Counted from the stretch's first letter, positions 1-10,300 are shown. The stretch: 64,000 bases of DNA from Sulfuriflexus sp032250955 (GCF_032250955.1 NZ_JAVVES010000002.1:1-64000), one strand, 5' to 3'. The notes: generated by a model from the sequence alone, not told the origin. Made by a program: numbers and translations.

Positions 1-75
1 CAATGTGTTATCGAATCTAAATCCCCTCACCCTAACCCTCTCCCGAAGGGAGAGGGAATTAACGGGACAGCAGTG
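1..75 (-). mobile_element. end of a MITE-like repeat, truncated by the window edge
   Basis: Bases 1-76 are the reverse complement of 13594-13669 with one mismatch in 76 (base 4). The terminal 17 bases (59-75) are the same terminal inverted repeat that bounds the complete copy at 13595-13830. A perfect 9-bp hairpin, CCCTCTCCC-GAA-GGGAGAGGG, lies at 36-56. The rest of this copy should lie to the left of the window, inverted relative to the complete one. If it inserted in the same way, bases 76-84 (acttttggt) are its target duplication and should recur just before its other end. It encodes no protein. Confidence 0.8.
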
Positions 76-191
76 ACTTTTGGTGATTAATTTAAGGGGA
101 AAGGCATAGCTGCAAAGCCAGCGGCCATTCAGCCACACAAGACAGGGGGGATCATGGCATCCACCCGACCTGACAGCCAGAAAAGACGTCT

Positions 192-2237
192 TCAGTCGAA
201 GGCGGACAAGTCCCCGTCAAGAAGTTTCTTCAGGGCCTCTTCATCGACTACCGGGACACCGAGCGCCTCTGCTTTGGCCAGCTTTGAGCCCGCATCAGCA
301 CCGGCTATGACGCAGGCGGTTTTCTTTGACACGCTGCCACTAACCTTGGCGCCAAGCTTCTGCAGCTTATCCTTGATTTCATTACGCGGCAGAGACAATG
401 TCCCGGTCAGCACAATGCTCTTGCCAGCCAGCGGTTGTTCTCCAGCTGCTTCAGGTTCAATTTCCTCCCAGAATACACCCGCCTCGATTAACTTTTTAAT
501 CACCTCGCGGTTATGTGGCTGGTGATCAAAGGCGGCAATATTTTTGGCCACCACCGGCCCGACATCAGGTACCGATTCCAGTTGCTCCTCTGTGGCCTCT
601 ATAATTGCGTGCAGATTGCCAAAGTGCATGGCCAGGTTGCGCGCTGTCGCCTCGCCAACCTCGCGAATACCCAGTGCAAATATGAACCTCGGCAGGGTTG
701 TCTGCTTGCTCTTCTCCAGGGCCGCGATAAGATTGTCAGCCGACTTCGCTCCCATGCGTTCCATGCCGGCCAGTTGTTCAACCGTGAGGCTGTAGAGATC
801 GGCAACATCATGAATCATGCCGGCATCGACAAGCTGTTCGACCAGTTTGTCACCCAGTCCATCAATATCCATGGCGCGCCGCGAGGCAAAATGCTTGATG
901 CTTTCCTTGCGCTGTGCCGGGCAGAACAGGCCGCCACTACAGCGAGCGACTGCCTCACCCTCGACACGCACGACCTCGGAACCGCACTCCGGGCATTTTG
1001 CCGGAACCTTTAACTGGCGAGCACCTTTTTTGCGTTCACTCTTGACGCTACTGACGACTTCCGGAATGACATCGCCGGCCCGCCGCACCACAACCGTGTC
1101 GCCGAGCCTCACATCCTTGCGTCGGATCTCGTCGACATTGTGCAGCGTGGCGTTACTGACCATAACTCCTCCGACAAGCACCGGTTCAAGCCGTGCCACC
1201 GGCGTCAGGGCACCCGTGCGCCCCACCTGCCATTCCACCGCAATCAATTTAGTCATCTCTTCCTGCGCCGGAAATTTATAGGCAATCGCCCAGCGTGGTG
1301 CCCGCGAGACAAAACCGAGTACCTGTTGCTGCTCATACCGGTTGACCTTGTACACAATCCCGTCTATCTCGTAATCAAGCGCATCGCGCCGTTCGAGCAG
1401 CCGTTGGTAATAAGCCTCGCAGCCTTCCACGCCTTTCACGATTGCAGGCTCATCCGAGACGCGCAAACCCCAGTCGCGTAATTGTTCCAGTGTTGCATGG
1501 TGGGTCTCGGGCAAACGGACACCTTCTATCACGCCAACACCATAACAATACATCGTGAGGGGACGACTCGCCGTAATCGAAGAATCCAGCTGCCTTAACG
1601 AACCGGCAGCGGCATTGCGGGGATTGGCAAAGGGCTTCGCATTATTCATGCGTTGACGCTGATTCAATTCCTCGAAGCCTTTTTTGGGCATATAGATCTC
1701 GCCCCGCACTTCCAGCCGCCGGGGAATACCCTGGCCGCTCAAGCGCAGCGGGATCGCGCCGATGGTCTTTACGTTGTGCGTAACATCTTCACCGGTAGCC
1801 CCATCACCACGGGTCGCACCGCGCACCAGTACCCCGTCCTCATATAGAAGGCTAATCGCCAGGCCATCGATTTTTGGCTCGGCGAGGTATTCAATTTCGT
1901 CCACGTCCAGCGTCTGGCGGCAGCGCCGATCAAAGTCTTCCAGTTCCTCCGTCGAGAATACGTTGCCAAGTGACAGCATGGGCACTTCATGCCGCACCTC
2001 GGTAAATGCCGCCTGGGCCTCGCCCCCGACACGCTGCGTCGGTGAGTCTGCACTGCGTAATGTCGGATAACGCGCCTCCAGTTCCTGTAGCTCACGCAAC
2101 ATGCGGTCGTATTCCGCATCCGGGATCTCGGGGTTATCCAGCACGTAATAACGATAATTATGATAATTGAGCTGCTCATGGAGTTCGGCAGCGCGCCTCT
2201 TATCACTGGCAGGAATGGTTTTACTCGAATAACTCAT
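192..2237 (-). CDS. ligA: NAD-dependent DNA ligase LigA
   Basis: This is the replicative, NAD-dependent DNA ligase (681 aa, normal length), which seals nicks between Okazaki fragments and in repair. The adenylation domain holds the KxDG active site (AEPKIDGLAI, about residue 120; the lysine is the AMP acceptor). It is followed by the OB fold, a four-cysteine zinc finger (CPECGSEV...CSGGLFCPAQ, about residues 410-435), helix-hairpin-helix repeats, and a C-terminal BRCT domain from about residue 600 (GKSIVLTGTLSLPR). In many gammaproteobacteria ligA directly follows zipA. Here a pair of transporter genes on the other strand lies between them, so ligA must have its own promoter in the 575-base gap upstream. 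No hairpin terminator is visible after the stop. Confidence 0.98.
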   Translation of the reverse strand: MSYSSKTIPASDKRRAAELHEQLNYHNYRYYVLDNPEIPDAEYDRMLRELQELEARYPTLRSADSPTQRVGGEAQAAFTEVRHEVPMLSLGNVFSTEELEDFDRRCRQTLDVDEIEYLAEPKIDGLAISLLYEDGVLVRGATRGDGATGEDVTHNVKTIGAIPLRLSGQGIPRRLEVRGEIYMPKKGFEELNQRQRMNNAKPFANPRNAAAGSLRQLDSSITASRPLTMYCYGVGVIEGVRLPETHHATLEQLRDWGLRVSDEPAIVKGVEGCEAYYQRLLERRDALDYEIDGIVYKVNRYEQQQVLGFVSRAPRWAIAYKFPAQEEMTKLIAVEWQVGRTGALTPVARLEPVLVGGVMVSNATLHNVDEIRRKDVRLGDTVVVRRAGDVIPEVVSSVKSERKKGARQLKVPAKCPECGSEVVRVEGEAVARCSGGLFCPAQRKESIKHFASRRAMDIDGLGDKLVEQLVDAGMIHDVADLYSLTVEQLAGMERMGAKSADNLIAALEKSKQTTLPRFIFALGIREVGEATARNLAMHFGNLHAIIEATEEQLESVPDVGPVVAKNIAAFDHQPHNREVIKKLIEAGVFWEEIEPEAAGEQPLAGKSIVLTGTLSLPRNEIKDKLQKLGAKVSGSVSKKTACVIAGADAGSKLAKAEALGVPVVDEEALKKLLDGDLSAFD

Positions 2238-2812
2238 TTACTGGATTTTTTCATTCTTCAGGCAAGTATGCCAATAACTTTACTATATGTGCGGCCAGGT
2301 TTATATCTTCAAGCGCATACTGTTGCCTGGCGACTGGGCTTGTATATAGAGCTTGCGTATAATCACGCCCATTCACTAATAACCACTACATAATAATAAG
2401 CGATTATAAGTATGCAACTCGTTCATGGCCTGCCTTTTAATAATCTTCAGCGCCTCAAACACGCCCCAGGGGCAGGGGCACCATTATATTCGCCGTGCTG
2501 ATTTGCAAAGACGCTTAACCGGAAGCCTAATTAACCCGTGTCGTGCCAGTGCCTGGCACTCTTTTATATTCCTTGCGGGAATATTAGTAGTTATTTATTC
2601 ATTTGAATACTTAGCAATCAGCACGTACCATCCTGCGTCTTCATACATATTTGTTAATTTTTCGTGAATACCGGCCTGCCTGGCCGCTGTAAATTGAATT
2701 TCCAATCGGGAATATATATAACCAAGCTGTTAAATTGACTCATCGCTACGCTCCGGCGTGAGACAAGATAGTCTTTTGTGTTTTAACACAGAAAAAACAT
2801 GAGGTTTTAAGC
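2238..2812. promoter_or_regulatory. divergent intergenic region between ligA and the transporter pair, with inverted repeats
   Basis: This AT-rich gap of 575 bases separates ligA (minus) from the SLC13-type gene (plus) and must carry both promoters. I could not place a convincing -35/-10 pair. Three short inverted repeats are visible: a 13-bp palindrome AGTGCCTGGCACT (2548-2560), a 19-bp repeat with 7-bp arms ATATTCC/GGAATAT (2566-2584), and TGTGTT-tt-AACACA (2777-2790) in the presumed leader of the transporter gene. They could be operators, but this is inference. An open frame at 2425-2667 has no recognisable product and is not called. Confidence 0.4.
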
Positions 2813-4801
2813 ATGAATGCGCTTGCTGACGAAGAACAGAAAACTGCCCCCAAAACAGGTCGCCCCCCTCTAAAAGAAATTATCGGCGCCGTGGTTTTTA
2901 CCCTGTTCGCCGTTTACGTAGCGATGATCGTACCCTCGATTGAGATTGCCTGGGTCAGCGCTATTCTTATTCTTACTATCTACCTGTTTGTATTTGAAGT
3001 CGTTCCTGTGGATGTGGCCGCCGTCTCAATCATGGTGCTACTCGGTCTCACCACCTTGTTCGCCCCCATCATGGGACTGGAACAGGGTCTGGTAGACACC
3101 GCAAACCTGTTTGACGGTTTTGCCTCGAACGCTGTCATCTCGATTATTGCCGTTATGATCATCGGCGCCGGTCTCGACAGAACCGGCATCATGTCCAAGG
3201 TCGCCAGCTTTATTCTGAAAGTAGGCGGTACCACAGAAGGCCGTATCATCCCGATTATCTCCTCTACGGTAGCGGTGATCTCCTCGTTCATGCAAAACGT
3301 TGGTGCTGCCGCCCTGTTCCTGCCTGTGGTGTCGCGCATCTCGGCACGTTCCGGCTTGCCCATGTCACGCCTGCTGATGCCGATGGGCTTTTGTGCCATC
3401 CTTGGTGGCACAATGACCATGGTCGGCTCCAGCCCGCTGATCCTGCTGAATGACCTGATGATGACTTCCAACCAGGCCCTGCCTGCTGACCAGCAGATGG
3501 AAGCCTGGAGCCTGTTCTCTGTAACCCCGATTGGTCTGACACTGATCGCCTCAGGCATTATCTATTTCGTTGTCGCTGGTCGTTTTGTCCTGCCCACCGC
3601 CACTGAAAGCACCACCCGTGGTACCGATCCCATGCAGTATTTCCGTGATGTCTACAACATTGACTATTCAATGTCAGAGATTGTGGTGCCGGAAGGCAGT
3701 AACCTGGTCGGAAAACGCCTTGACGAAATCGAGACGGCCAACCGCATTCGCATCATCGCCAGCAAACGCGCCGGCGAAGAAACCCGCATGGGCCCGGGCA
3801 CCCTGGCACGTGACACCGAGATGACGGCAGGCATGGTGCTCGGTGTTGTTGCCGAACCGGACTCACTAAGTGCCTTTATCGAAAAATACAGCCTGAAGAA
3901 ACGCGACAAGCTGCGCACCTTTTCTGAATCCCTGTCTCCGAACAAGTCCGGTATTGCTGAAGTGGTCATCCCGCCAGGCTCGGGGCTAATCGGCAAGAGT
4001 GCCCGCGATATATGGATGCGCAAGACCTATGGCATGGCCATGGTCGGGCTGCACCGCAATGGTGAAACGCTCCGTGAAGGCGATGACATCCGAAACACCC
4101 CCTTCCAGGCCGGTGACACGCTGGTGGTTCACACCCCGTGGCCGGCACTCGAACGCATCTCCTCAGATCGTAACTTCGTGGTCGTGACAACCGAATACCC
4201 GCGTGAAGAAAAAATGCGACCTAACAAGCTGGGGTGGGCAATCGTTTTCTTTGCCATCGCCCTGAGCATGATATTGTTTACCGATATCCTCCTCTCTGTG
4301 GCGCTACTGACCGGTGCTGTCGGGATGATATTATCTCGCGTGCTGACAGTTGAAGAAGCCTACGAGGCGGTTAGCTGGAAGACCGTGTTCCTGCTTGCCT
4401 CGCTGATTCCACTGGGGTTGGCCGTAGAAACGACCGGCACCGCCAAATGGATTGCCGAACAGGTTCTCTATGTCGTAGGTGATGCGCCGATATGGGTAAT
4501 CCAGGCTGCCGTTGCCATCCTCGCCACTTTCTTTACCCTGGTCATGTCGAACGTCGGCGCCACCGTACTGCTGGTGCCACTGGCCGTAAACATTGCCCTT
4601 GGGGTAGGCGCCAACCCGGCAGTCTTTGCGCTGACCGTAGCGATAGCAACGTCGAACTCATTCCTGATCCCGACTCACCAGGTAAATGCCCTGATCATGG
4701 GGCCAGCCGGTTACCGCGTACCCGATTTCCTCCGCGCCGGTAGCGTCATGACCATATTGTTCCTCGTCGTCATGCTGTTAATGATGAACCTCGTATTCTA
4801 A
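2813..4801 (+). CDS. SLC13/DASS-family sodium-coupled anion transporter with two RCK_C (TrkA-C) domains
   Basis: This inner-membrane permease (662 aa) has the architecture of bacterial SLC13 (divalent anion:sodium symporter) proteins. An N-terminal membrane block (about residues 20-265) includes the loop SVVAV-type segment SSTVAVISSFMQNVGAAALF. Two cytoplasmic RCK_C/TrkA-C domains follow (about 281-365 and 375-455; repeats VVPEGSNLVGKRL and VIPPGSGLIGKSA), then a second membrane block (about 465-662) with VMSNVGATVLLVPLAV. The substrate may be sulfate, a dicarboxylate or another anion and cannot be read from sequence. The start has a good ribosome site (GAGG, 8 bases upstream). nhaD begins 10 bases after its stop, so the two are cotranscribed. 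RCK_C domains usually bind a regulatory ligand, so transport may be gated. Confidence 0.9.
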   Translation: MNALADEEQKTAPKTGRPPLKEIIGAVVFTLFAVYVAMIVPSIEIAWVSAILILTIYLFVFEVVPVDVAAVSIMVLLGLTTLFAPIMGLEQGLVDTANLFDGFASNAVISIIAVMIIGAGLDRTGIMSKVASFILKVGGTTEGRIIPIISSTVAVISSFMQNVGAAALFLPVVSRISARSGLPMSRLLMPMGFCAILGGTMTMVGSSPLILLNDLMMTSNQALPADQQMEAWSLFSVTPIGLTLIASGIIYFVVAGRFVLPTATESTTRGTDPMQYFRDVYNIDYSMSEIVVPEGSNLVGKRLDEIETANRIRIIASKRAGEETRMGPGTLARDTEMTAGMVLGVVAEPDSLSAFIEKYSLKKRDKLRTFSESLSPNKSGIAEVVIPPGSGLIGKSARDIWMRKTYGMAMVGLHRNGETLREGDDIRNTPFQAGDTLVVHTPWPALERISSDRNFVVVTTEYPREEKMRPNKLGWAIVFFAIALSMILFTDILLSVALLTGAVGMILSRVLTVEEAYEAVSWKTVFLLASLIPLGLAVETTGTAKWIAEQVLYVVGDAPIWVIQAAVAILATFFTLVMSNVGATVLLVPLAVNIALGVGANPAVFALTVAIATSNSFLIPTHQVNALIMGPAGYRVPDFLRAGSVMTILFLVVMLLMMNLVF

Positions 4802-4811
4802 GGTACCCGAT

Positions 4812-6254
4812 GTGAAAAAAATAAACATAACAAACCTGCTACTGAGCGTTTGCATGACATTGCTTCCCGGCATGGCCTTCGCGGCAAATGCCGATGGCAG
4901 TACACCGATTGATTTGACCGGCAGCAGTGTTGGCCTGTTTGCCATTGGCATTTTTGTCCTTGCCTACGTCCTCGTCATGGCCGAGGAGTTTACGCATCTG
5001 CGCAAGTCCAAGCCGGTTATCATTGCTGCCGGCATCATCTGGGCGGCTATCGCCTGGACCTATCAGGCAAACGGCCTGCCGGCAAACCTGCCTGAAGAGG
5101 CCATCCGCCACAATCTGCTCGAATACGCCGAACTCATGTTATTCCTGCTTGTGGCGATGACCTACATCAACACCATGGAAGAACGCCGCGTCTTCGAGGC
5201 TCTGCGCTCCTGGCTGATCAGTTCAGGTTTTGGTTTCCGCGCGCTGTTCTGGATCACGGGCATACTGGCATTCTTCATTTCACCTGTTGCCGACAACCTG
5301 ACGACAGCCCTGCTCATGTGTGCTGTCGTATTAGCCGTTGGTGGTGACAACCTGAAATTCGTTACCCTCGCCTGTATCAACATTGTGGTGGCGGCAAATG
5401 CCGGTGGAGCCTTCTCCCCGTTTGGCGATATCACCACGCTGATGGTCTGGCAGAAAGGCATTATCGATTTCTGGGGATTCTTTGCGCTGTTTATTCCCGC
5501 CGCCGTCAACTTCCTCGTGCCCTCGGCTATCATGCATTTCGCTATCCCCAATGAGCACCCCACTGTCTCTGATGAAAAGGTCGTTATGCAGCGTGGCGCG
5601 AAACAGATTATTCTGCTGTTCCTGGCAACGATTGCCACCGCCGTGTCATTCCATAACTTCCTGCAGCTGCCGCCGGTCATCGGCATGCTGACTGGCCTGG
5701 GCTACCTGCAGGTCTTTGGTTTCTTTCTGAAAAAGACCGCCCATCGGGAAATTAGCGTTGCAGATGATACTGAAGCTGCTGAACAAGATGAGCAGATCGG
5801 CAGCCCGGTCGCCTTCGATGTCTTTAACCCCATCGCCCGTGCAGAGTGGGACACCCTGCTGTTTTTCTACGGCGTTGTCGCCTGTGTCGGGGGTCTCGGT
5901 TTCCTCGGTTATCTCGGTATGGCCTCGGATATTATGTATAACCAGTGGGGTGCCACCAGTGCGAACATCGCTGTCGGCATTCTCTCTGCGATCGTTGATA
6001 ACATTCCGGTCATGTTCGCCGTACTGACCATGAACCCGGCAATGGATACAGGCCAGTGGTTACTGGTTACCCTGACCGCCGGTGTGGGCGGCTCACTGTT
6101 ATCGATTGGCTCCGCTGCCGGTGTTGCCCTCATGGGTCAGGCCCGCGGCAAGTACACCTTCTTCAGCCACCTGAAGTGGACGCCCGTCATCGCCCTCGGC
6201 TATGCGGCCAGCATCGCCACACACTTCTGGATTAACAGCCACCTGTTTACCTGA
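4812..6254 (+). CDS. nhaD: NhaD-type Na+/H+ antiporter
   Basis: This inner-membrane antiporter (480 aa) exports Na+ (or Li+) in exchange for H+. It matches the NhaD family of marine and haloalkaliphilic gammaproteobacteria in length and in conserved stretches: ISPVADNLTTALLM (about residues 155-168), ANAGGAFSPFGDITTLMVW (about 195-213) and VDNIPVMFAVLTMNP near residue 400. The N-terminus resembles a signal peptide ending GMAFA. The start is GTG at 4812. The ATG two bases upstream is followed at once by a stop in its frame, and AAGG overlapping the previous stop codon serves as ribosome site. It forms a two-gene operon with the SLC13-type symporter, which would bring sodium in while NhaD expels it. 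A strong terminator follows. Confidence 0.95.
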   Translation: MKKINITNLLLSVCMTLLPGMAFAANADGSTPIDLTGSSVGLFAIGIFVLAYVLVMAEEFTHLRKSKPVIIAAGIIWAAIAWTYQANGLPANLPEEAIRHNLLEYAELMLFLLVAMTYINTMEERRVFEALRSWLISSGFGFRALFWITGILAFFISPVADNLTTALLMCAVVLAVGGDNLKFVTLACINIVVAANAGGAFSPFGDITTLMVWQKGIIDFWGFFALFIPAAVNFLVPSAIMHFAIPNEHPTVSDEKVVMQRGAKQIILLFLATIATAVSFHNFLQLPPVIGMLTGLGYLQVFGFFLKKTAHREISVADDTEAAEQDEQIGSPVAFDVFNPIARAEWDTLLFFYGVVACVGGLGFLGYLGMASDIMYNQWGATSANIAVGILSAIVDNIPVMFAVLTMNPAMDTGQWLLVTLTAGVGGSLLSIGSAAGVALMGQARGKYTFFSHLKWTPVIALGYAASIATHFWINSHLFT

Positions 6255-6275
6255 AGAGGGCCTGGCTTCAATCAT

Positions 6276-6305
6276 AAAAAACGGGGCCGACGGCCCCGTT
6301 TTTTT
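6276..6305 (+). terminator. Rho-independent terminator after nhaD
   Basis: A perfect 7-bp GC stem (CGGGGCC-gac-GGCCCCG) is flanked by six A and seven T residues. It begins 21 bases after the nhaD stop. The A/T symmetry lets it work in both directions, so it may also end zipA transcripts that run past 6413. Confidence 0.93.
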
Positions 6306-6412
6306 ATTTCCGACATAAGCCACTCGCCATATGCGCTACCAGCTAGCGTGCCCTGCTTCCGTCTGGATAATATAAAGCCATCACAGCCGGGGGGCGTGTT
6401 CGTAAAAATCCG

Positions 6413-7294
6413 TTAGCGACTCTGTTCGGCAAGCGACTTGTTCAGAACGTAGGTATTCAGGCTGGCGCGCAGATCATCAATCGCCTGGCGTGTCAGCACG
6501 CTGCGATGATCATCACAAAGTCGGCCATGCAGTTCATCGGCGAGCTTGCGCGCCGTATCCAGCATGTCATCAAATACCGCCAGTGCATCCAGACGATGCG
6601 GCAAGGTCATGAGAAGCAACAGCGCCGGCGTGGATGTTTCTGCCATCGTCGCCAGCTCAAAGTAGCCTGGCTCGATGGCGTTAGCCAGGCTAAACACGGG
6701 CATGTCACTGCCCTCCTGCAGACGATGGAAGATATTCATCTCACCATATTGCAGGCCGACCTGCATAAAGGCATGCAGGAGATCCGCACCATTAAAGCGT
6801 TGCCCTTCCTGGGACAACACATGCAGGGCAATAATCCGTTCTGGTTCGGCGGGCTCTTCGGGCTGAGGGTGTTTTTGTTCACCACGTGAATCCGTATTGA
6901 CATCGAAGTCGCCGATGTCCATTTGTCCGGCATCTGCGTCAGTGGCCGTGATGATTTCCTCGAGTGCTTCAAGTTCGCCACGAATATCGTAAATGGGATC
7001 GTTATCGAGTTCCGGATCCGATTCAAGATCCGGTTCCTGCCTGTGGTAAGCGTCATTTTCGGGTCGCGATAACGGCGAGTCCGTGGTGGAAAACGACTCG
7101 ATATCGCCGAGGTCGTCGTGCAGATTGCTTTTCTGCCGGGCCGAGACCACATGGGTTTCGGTGCCTTCTTCACGGACACCGCCCCAGCGTTGGTAACGAT
7201 CATCCTCGCGACGGCGCCTGATACGCTCCCAAAGATAGAAGGCGAGGATCAAAACCGCACCAAGCAGGATAAGTGAAATGCGCAACGAGTCCAT
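6413..7294 (-). CDS. zipA: cell division protein ZipA
   Basis: ZipA (293 aa) anchors FtsZ to the inner membrane at the division septum. The sequence shows an N-terminal membrane helix (residues 3-22, LRISLILLGAVLILAFYLWE), a basic stretch RIRRRRE, a long acidic, low-complexity linker (about 35-150) and a C-terminal FtsZ-binding domain (about 153-285, starting ERIIALHVLSQEGQRFNGAD). It follows smc by 23 bases on the same strand, the common gammaproteobacterial order. ligA, its usual downstream neighbour, is displaced by 4.2 kb. Confidence 0.95.
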   Translation of the reverse strand: MDSLRISLILLGAVLILAFYLWERIRRRREDDRYQRWGGVREEGTETHVVSARQKSNLHDDLGDIESFSTTDSPLSRPENDAYHRQEPDLESDPELDNDPIYDIRGELEALEEIITATDADAGQMDIGDFDVNTDSRGEQKHPQPEEPAEPERIIALHVLSQEGQRFNGADLLHAFMQVGLQYGEMNIFHRLQEGSDMPVFSLANAIEPGYFELATMAETSTPALLLLMTLPHRLDALAVFDDMLDTARKLADELHGRLCDDHRSVLTRQAIDDLRASLNTYVLNKSLAEQSR

Positions 7295-7317
7295 GAGCGC
7301 TCCGTTTATGCCTTGTT

Positions 7318-10300
7318 TTACATCGCCGCCAGCGATGCTGCTTCGTCCACGTCCACGGCAACGAGTCGCGATACACCGGGTTCGCTCATCGTTACCCCCA
7401 TCAATTGGCCAGCCAGTTCCATGGTGACCTTGTTATGAGTAATAAAGATAAACTGGATACGATCCGACATGGACTGCACCAGTTCACAGAAACGAGCGAC
7501 ATTGGCATCATCGAGTGGCGCGTCGACCTCGTCGAGCATACAGAAAGGTGCCGGGTTCAACTCGAAAATAGCAAACACCAGCGCCACCGCGGTCAGTGCC
7601 TTCTCACCACCGGAGAGCAGGTGGATGGTGCCGTTACGCTTGCCTGGTGGACGTGCCATCACCGTAATGCCGGTGCTGAGCAGGTCATCGTCTGTCAGTT
7701 CCATGTAGGCATGACCACCGCCAAACAGGCGCGGGAACATGGCCTTGAAGCCGTTATTCACGGTATCAAAGGTTTCCTTGAAGCGTGTACGGGTCTCGCG
7801 GTCGATCTTGCTGATCGCGTTCTCGAGTGTATTCAGTGCATCCTCGAGGTCTGTCATCTGCCTGTCGAGGTACTCCTTGCGTTCAGAGCGTTCCTTGAAC
7901 TCATCGATCGCCGCCAGGTTGATAGCACCAAGGCGCTGGATGCGGCTCTCGAGTTTGCTGACATCCTCTTGCCACTGCTGCTCGGTCGCATCCTCGGGCA
8001 GACCCGCGTATAAGGCGGCCAGTTCAAAACCGGTTTCATCGATCTGTTCCTGCAAGGTCTGCAAACGCACACTGATGCCCTGAAAGTCCATACGTAGCTG
8101 TTCCAGCTCGCCGCGCACGTCCTGAACCTGTTGATCAGCCTTGCCGTTATCATCCCCGGCCTCGCGCATAGCGTGCTCAATGTCCTGCACCTGTTTACGG
8201 GCCGCGTTAAGCTGTTCCTCTGCTTCCTGGCGACTGCTTAAGGCCTGAGCCAGTTCCTCTTCCATGTTCTTTAGAGGCGCTTCGCTATCGGTCACAAACT
8301 GCTGCAGTTCGGCATGGCGTTGCTCAAGCGTGCTGATCTGGCTTTCGATACGCTGCATGGCCTGCCTGGTGGAACTCAGCTCGGTACGGTTCGACTCGGC
8401 ACGCAGGGCATGTTGATGCGCGGTATCACGGTCGGCTCGCGCCTGTTCGCGGGCCTGATCCAGCGTTTCACGCAGGTTGTCGCGTCGCAATTGTAGCTCG
8501 GCACGTTCGACATCGAGTTTGGTCGCTGTCGCTTCGGCTTCCTGCAAACGGGCGCGCGCCTCTTGCAAGGCACTGCTGTCCTGTTCGAGTTCCGCACGCA
8601 GTTCACCGAGCTGGCTTTCTATCTGCTGGCTACGTGAACGCATCTGTTCGAGTGTTGTTTCGCGGCTACCGAGCTTGGACTTGTATTCAGCGTGCTGGCG
8701 ATTGGCGGTGTCCAGCGAGGCCTGAATTTCGTCACGCGCCCTTTCATGCCCATGCAGGGCATCGCGGCCGGCATCGAGCTGCTGTTGCAGGTCATCAACA
8801 TGTGCCGTTAATTCGGCAATACGCTTTTCGGTTTCGCGGATCTCGGCTTCACGTTGCAGTACACCGGCCTGTTCGTCGGTATTACGCGTCATCCGCATCC
8901 AGTTAGGGCCTAACCAGACGCCTTCCGCGGTAACGATGGATTCATGTGCCTGCAATTGACCGCGCAGGGACAAGGCCTGCTCAATCGAGTCTGCGGTATA
9001 GATGCCCGCCAGCAGTGAGTCAAGAGACCATTCCGAGCGGACATGCCGAACCAGTGGCGTCGCGAAATCGCGTACCGCGGCATGCTTGACCGCACCACGT
9101 TCAATAATACCTATCGCGCCTTTATCCAGACCGGCCAGTGCCTGGCCAAGATTACCGGCGTCATCGACGCTCACGGCCTGCAAGTGGAAACCCAGCACGG
9201 TTTCAACCGCTGTCTGCCAGCGTTGTTCAACATCGATTGTCTCGGCAAGACGCTGCGCATCTTTCAGGCCGTTCTGATCAAGCCAGTCGGAAACCACGCT
9301 CTCGCCCTTGCCAAGTGCATCTTCCTGCAGGGCCTCGAGTGAAGACAGTCGCCCCTGCTGGCTTTGCAGGTCACTACGCGAGGCATTCAGCGTCTCGACA
9401 ATATTCTCATTATGCTCGCGACTCTGGCTGATCTGCTGCTGTGTGCTTTGCAACTGCCCGGCCAGGCCGTTGACTTCGCTATCCACCTCGCCCAACTGCG
9501 TACGTATGGAATTGATCTCGTCTTCAAGCGCCTGCGTTTCCAGCCCTTGCAATTCCTGCCGGTAACGGCCAACGCGGTCATTGATCTGTTGCTGATGTCC
9601 CTCGAGATGCTGGATGCGTGTCTGCTCAACCTGCACGGTCTTGCCCGGCTCGGCGGCATGGCTATTAAACTCTTCCCAGCTCAGTTGCCAGTCATGCATG
9701 GCCTCTTCGGCCCGCGCCAGCGCCTCACGGGAAGTTTGTTCCGCCTCGCGGGCGGCCTGCATGGCGGGCTCGATCTCCGCATAAGCCGTATCGAGTTCAC
9801 TGATCTTGCGGTTATCGGTTTCCAGTGTGCGGCGGGCCTCGTTGAGCGCATTTTCGACTTCGCGGCTGTCTTGCTGCAACTGCTGGCGCTTTTCCTTGCT
9901 GTGCTGGATGGCCTGTTCGATGCGCGCAACATCGGCACCCAGCTTGTAGTAGTGGCCCTGCACATGGTTGAAGTTGTCATGCGCCTCGGTATGCTGCTCG
10001 CGCAGGTGCTCAAGCTTGCTTTCCACGCCACGCAGTTCCGCTACCGCGGCTTCGTAGGCGGTTTCCTTTTCGGCGATGGCGCGCTTTTGTTTGTCGGCCT
10101 GTTCGTCGATACCGCGGCGACGCAGTGCCAACAACTGTGCCCGGGCAACCCGCTCCTCTTCCTTCAGAAGCTTGTACTTCTCGGCCGTGTTGGCCTGGCG
10201 CTGCAAATGGCTTATCTGTTTTTCGAGTTCCTCGCGCAAGTCATTAATACGTTCGAGGTTCTCGCGAGTATGCTTGATGCGGTTCTCGGTCTCGCGGCGG

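Noticed and set aside
2554..2576. TGGCAC...TTGC as a sigma-54 promoter
   Set aside because: The spacer is 13 bases, whereas sigma-54 promoters need about 5.
2425..2667. 80-codon frame with one hydrophobic stretch upstream of the transporter operon
   Set aside because: No ribosome site, odd composition, and it overlaps the two palindromes; more likely chance in AT-rich sequence.
2735..2769. TTGACT...CAAGAT as a promoter for the SLC13-type gene
   Set aside because: The spacing between the two hexamers is about 23 bases, too long for sigma-70.
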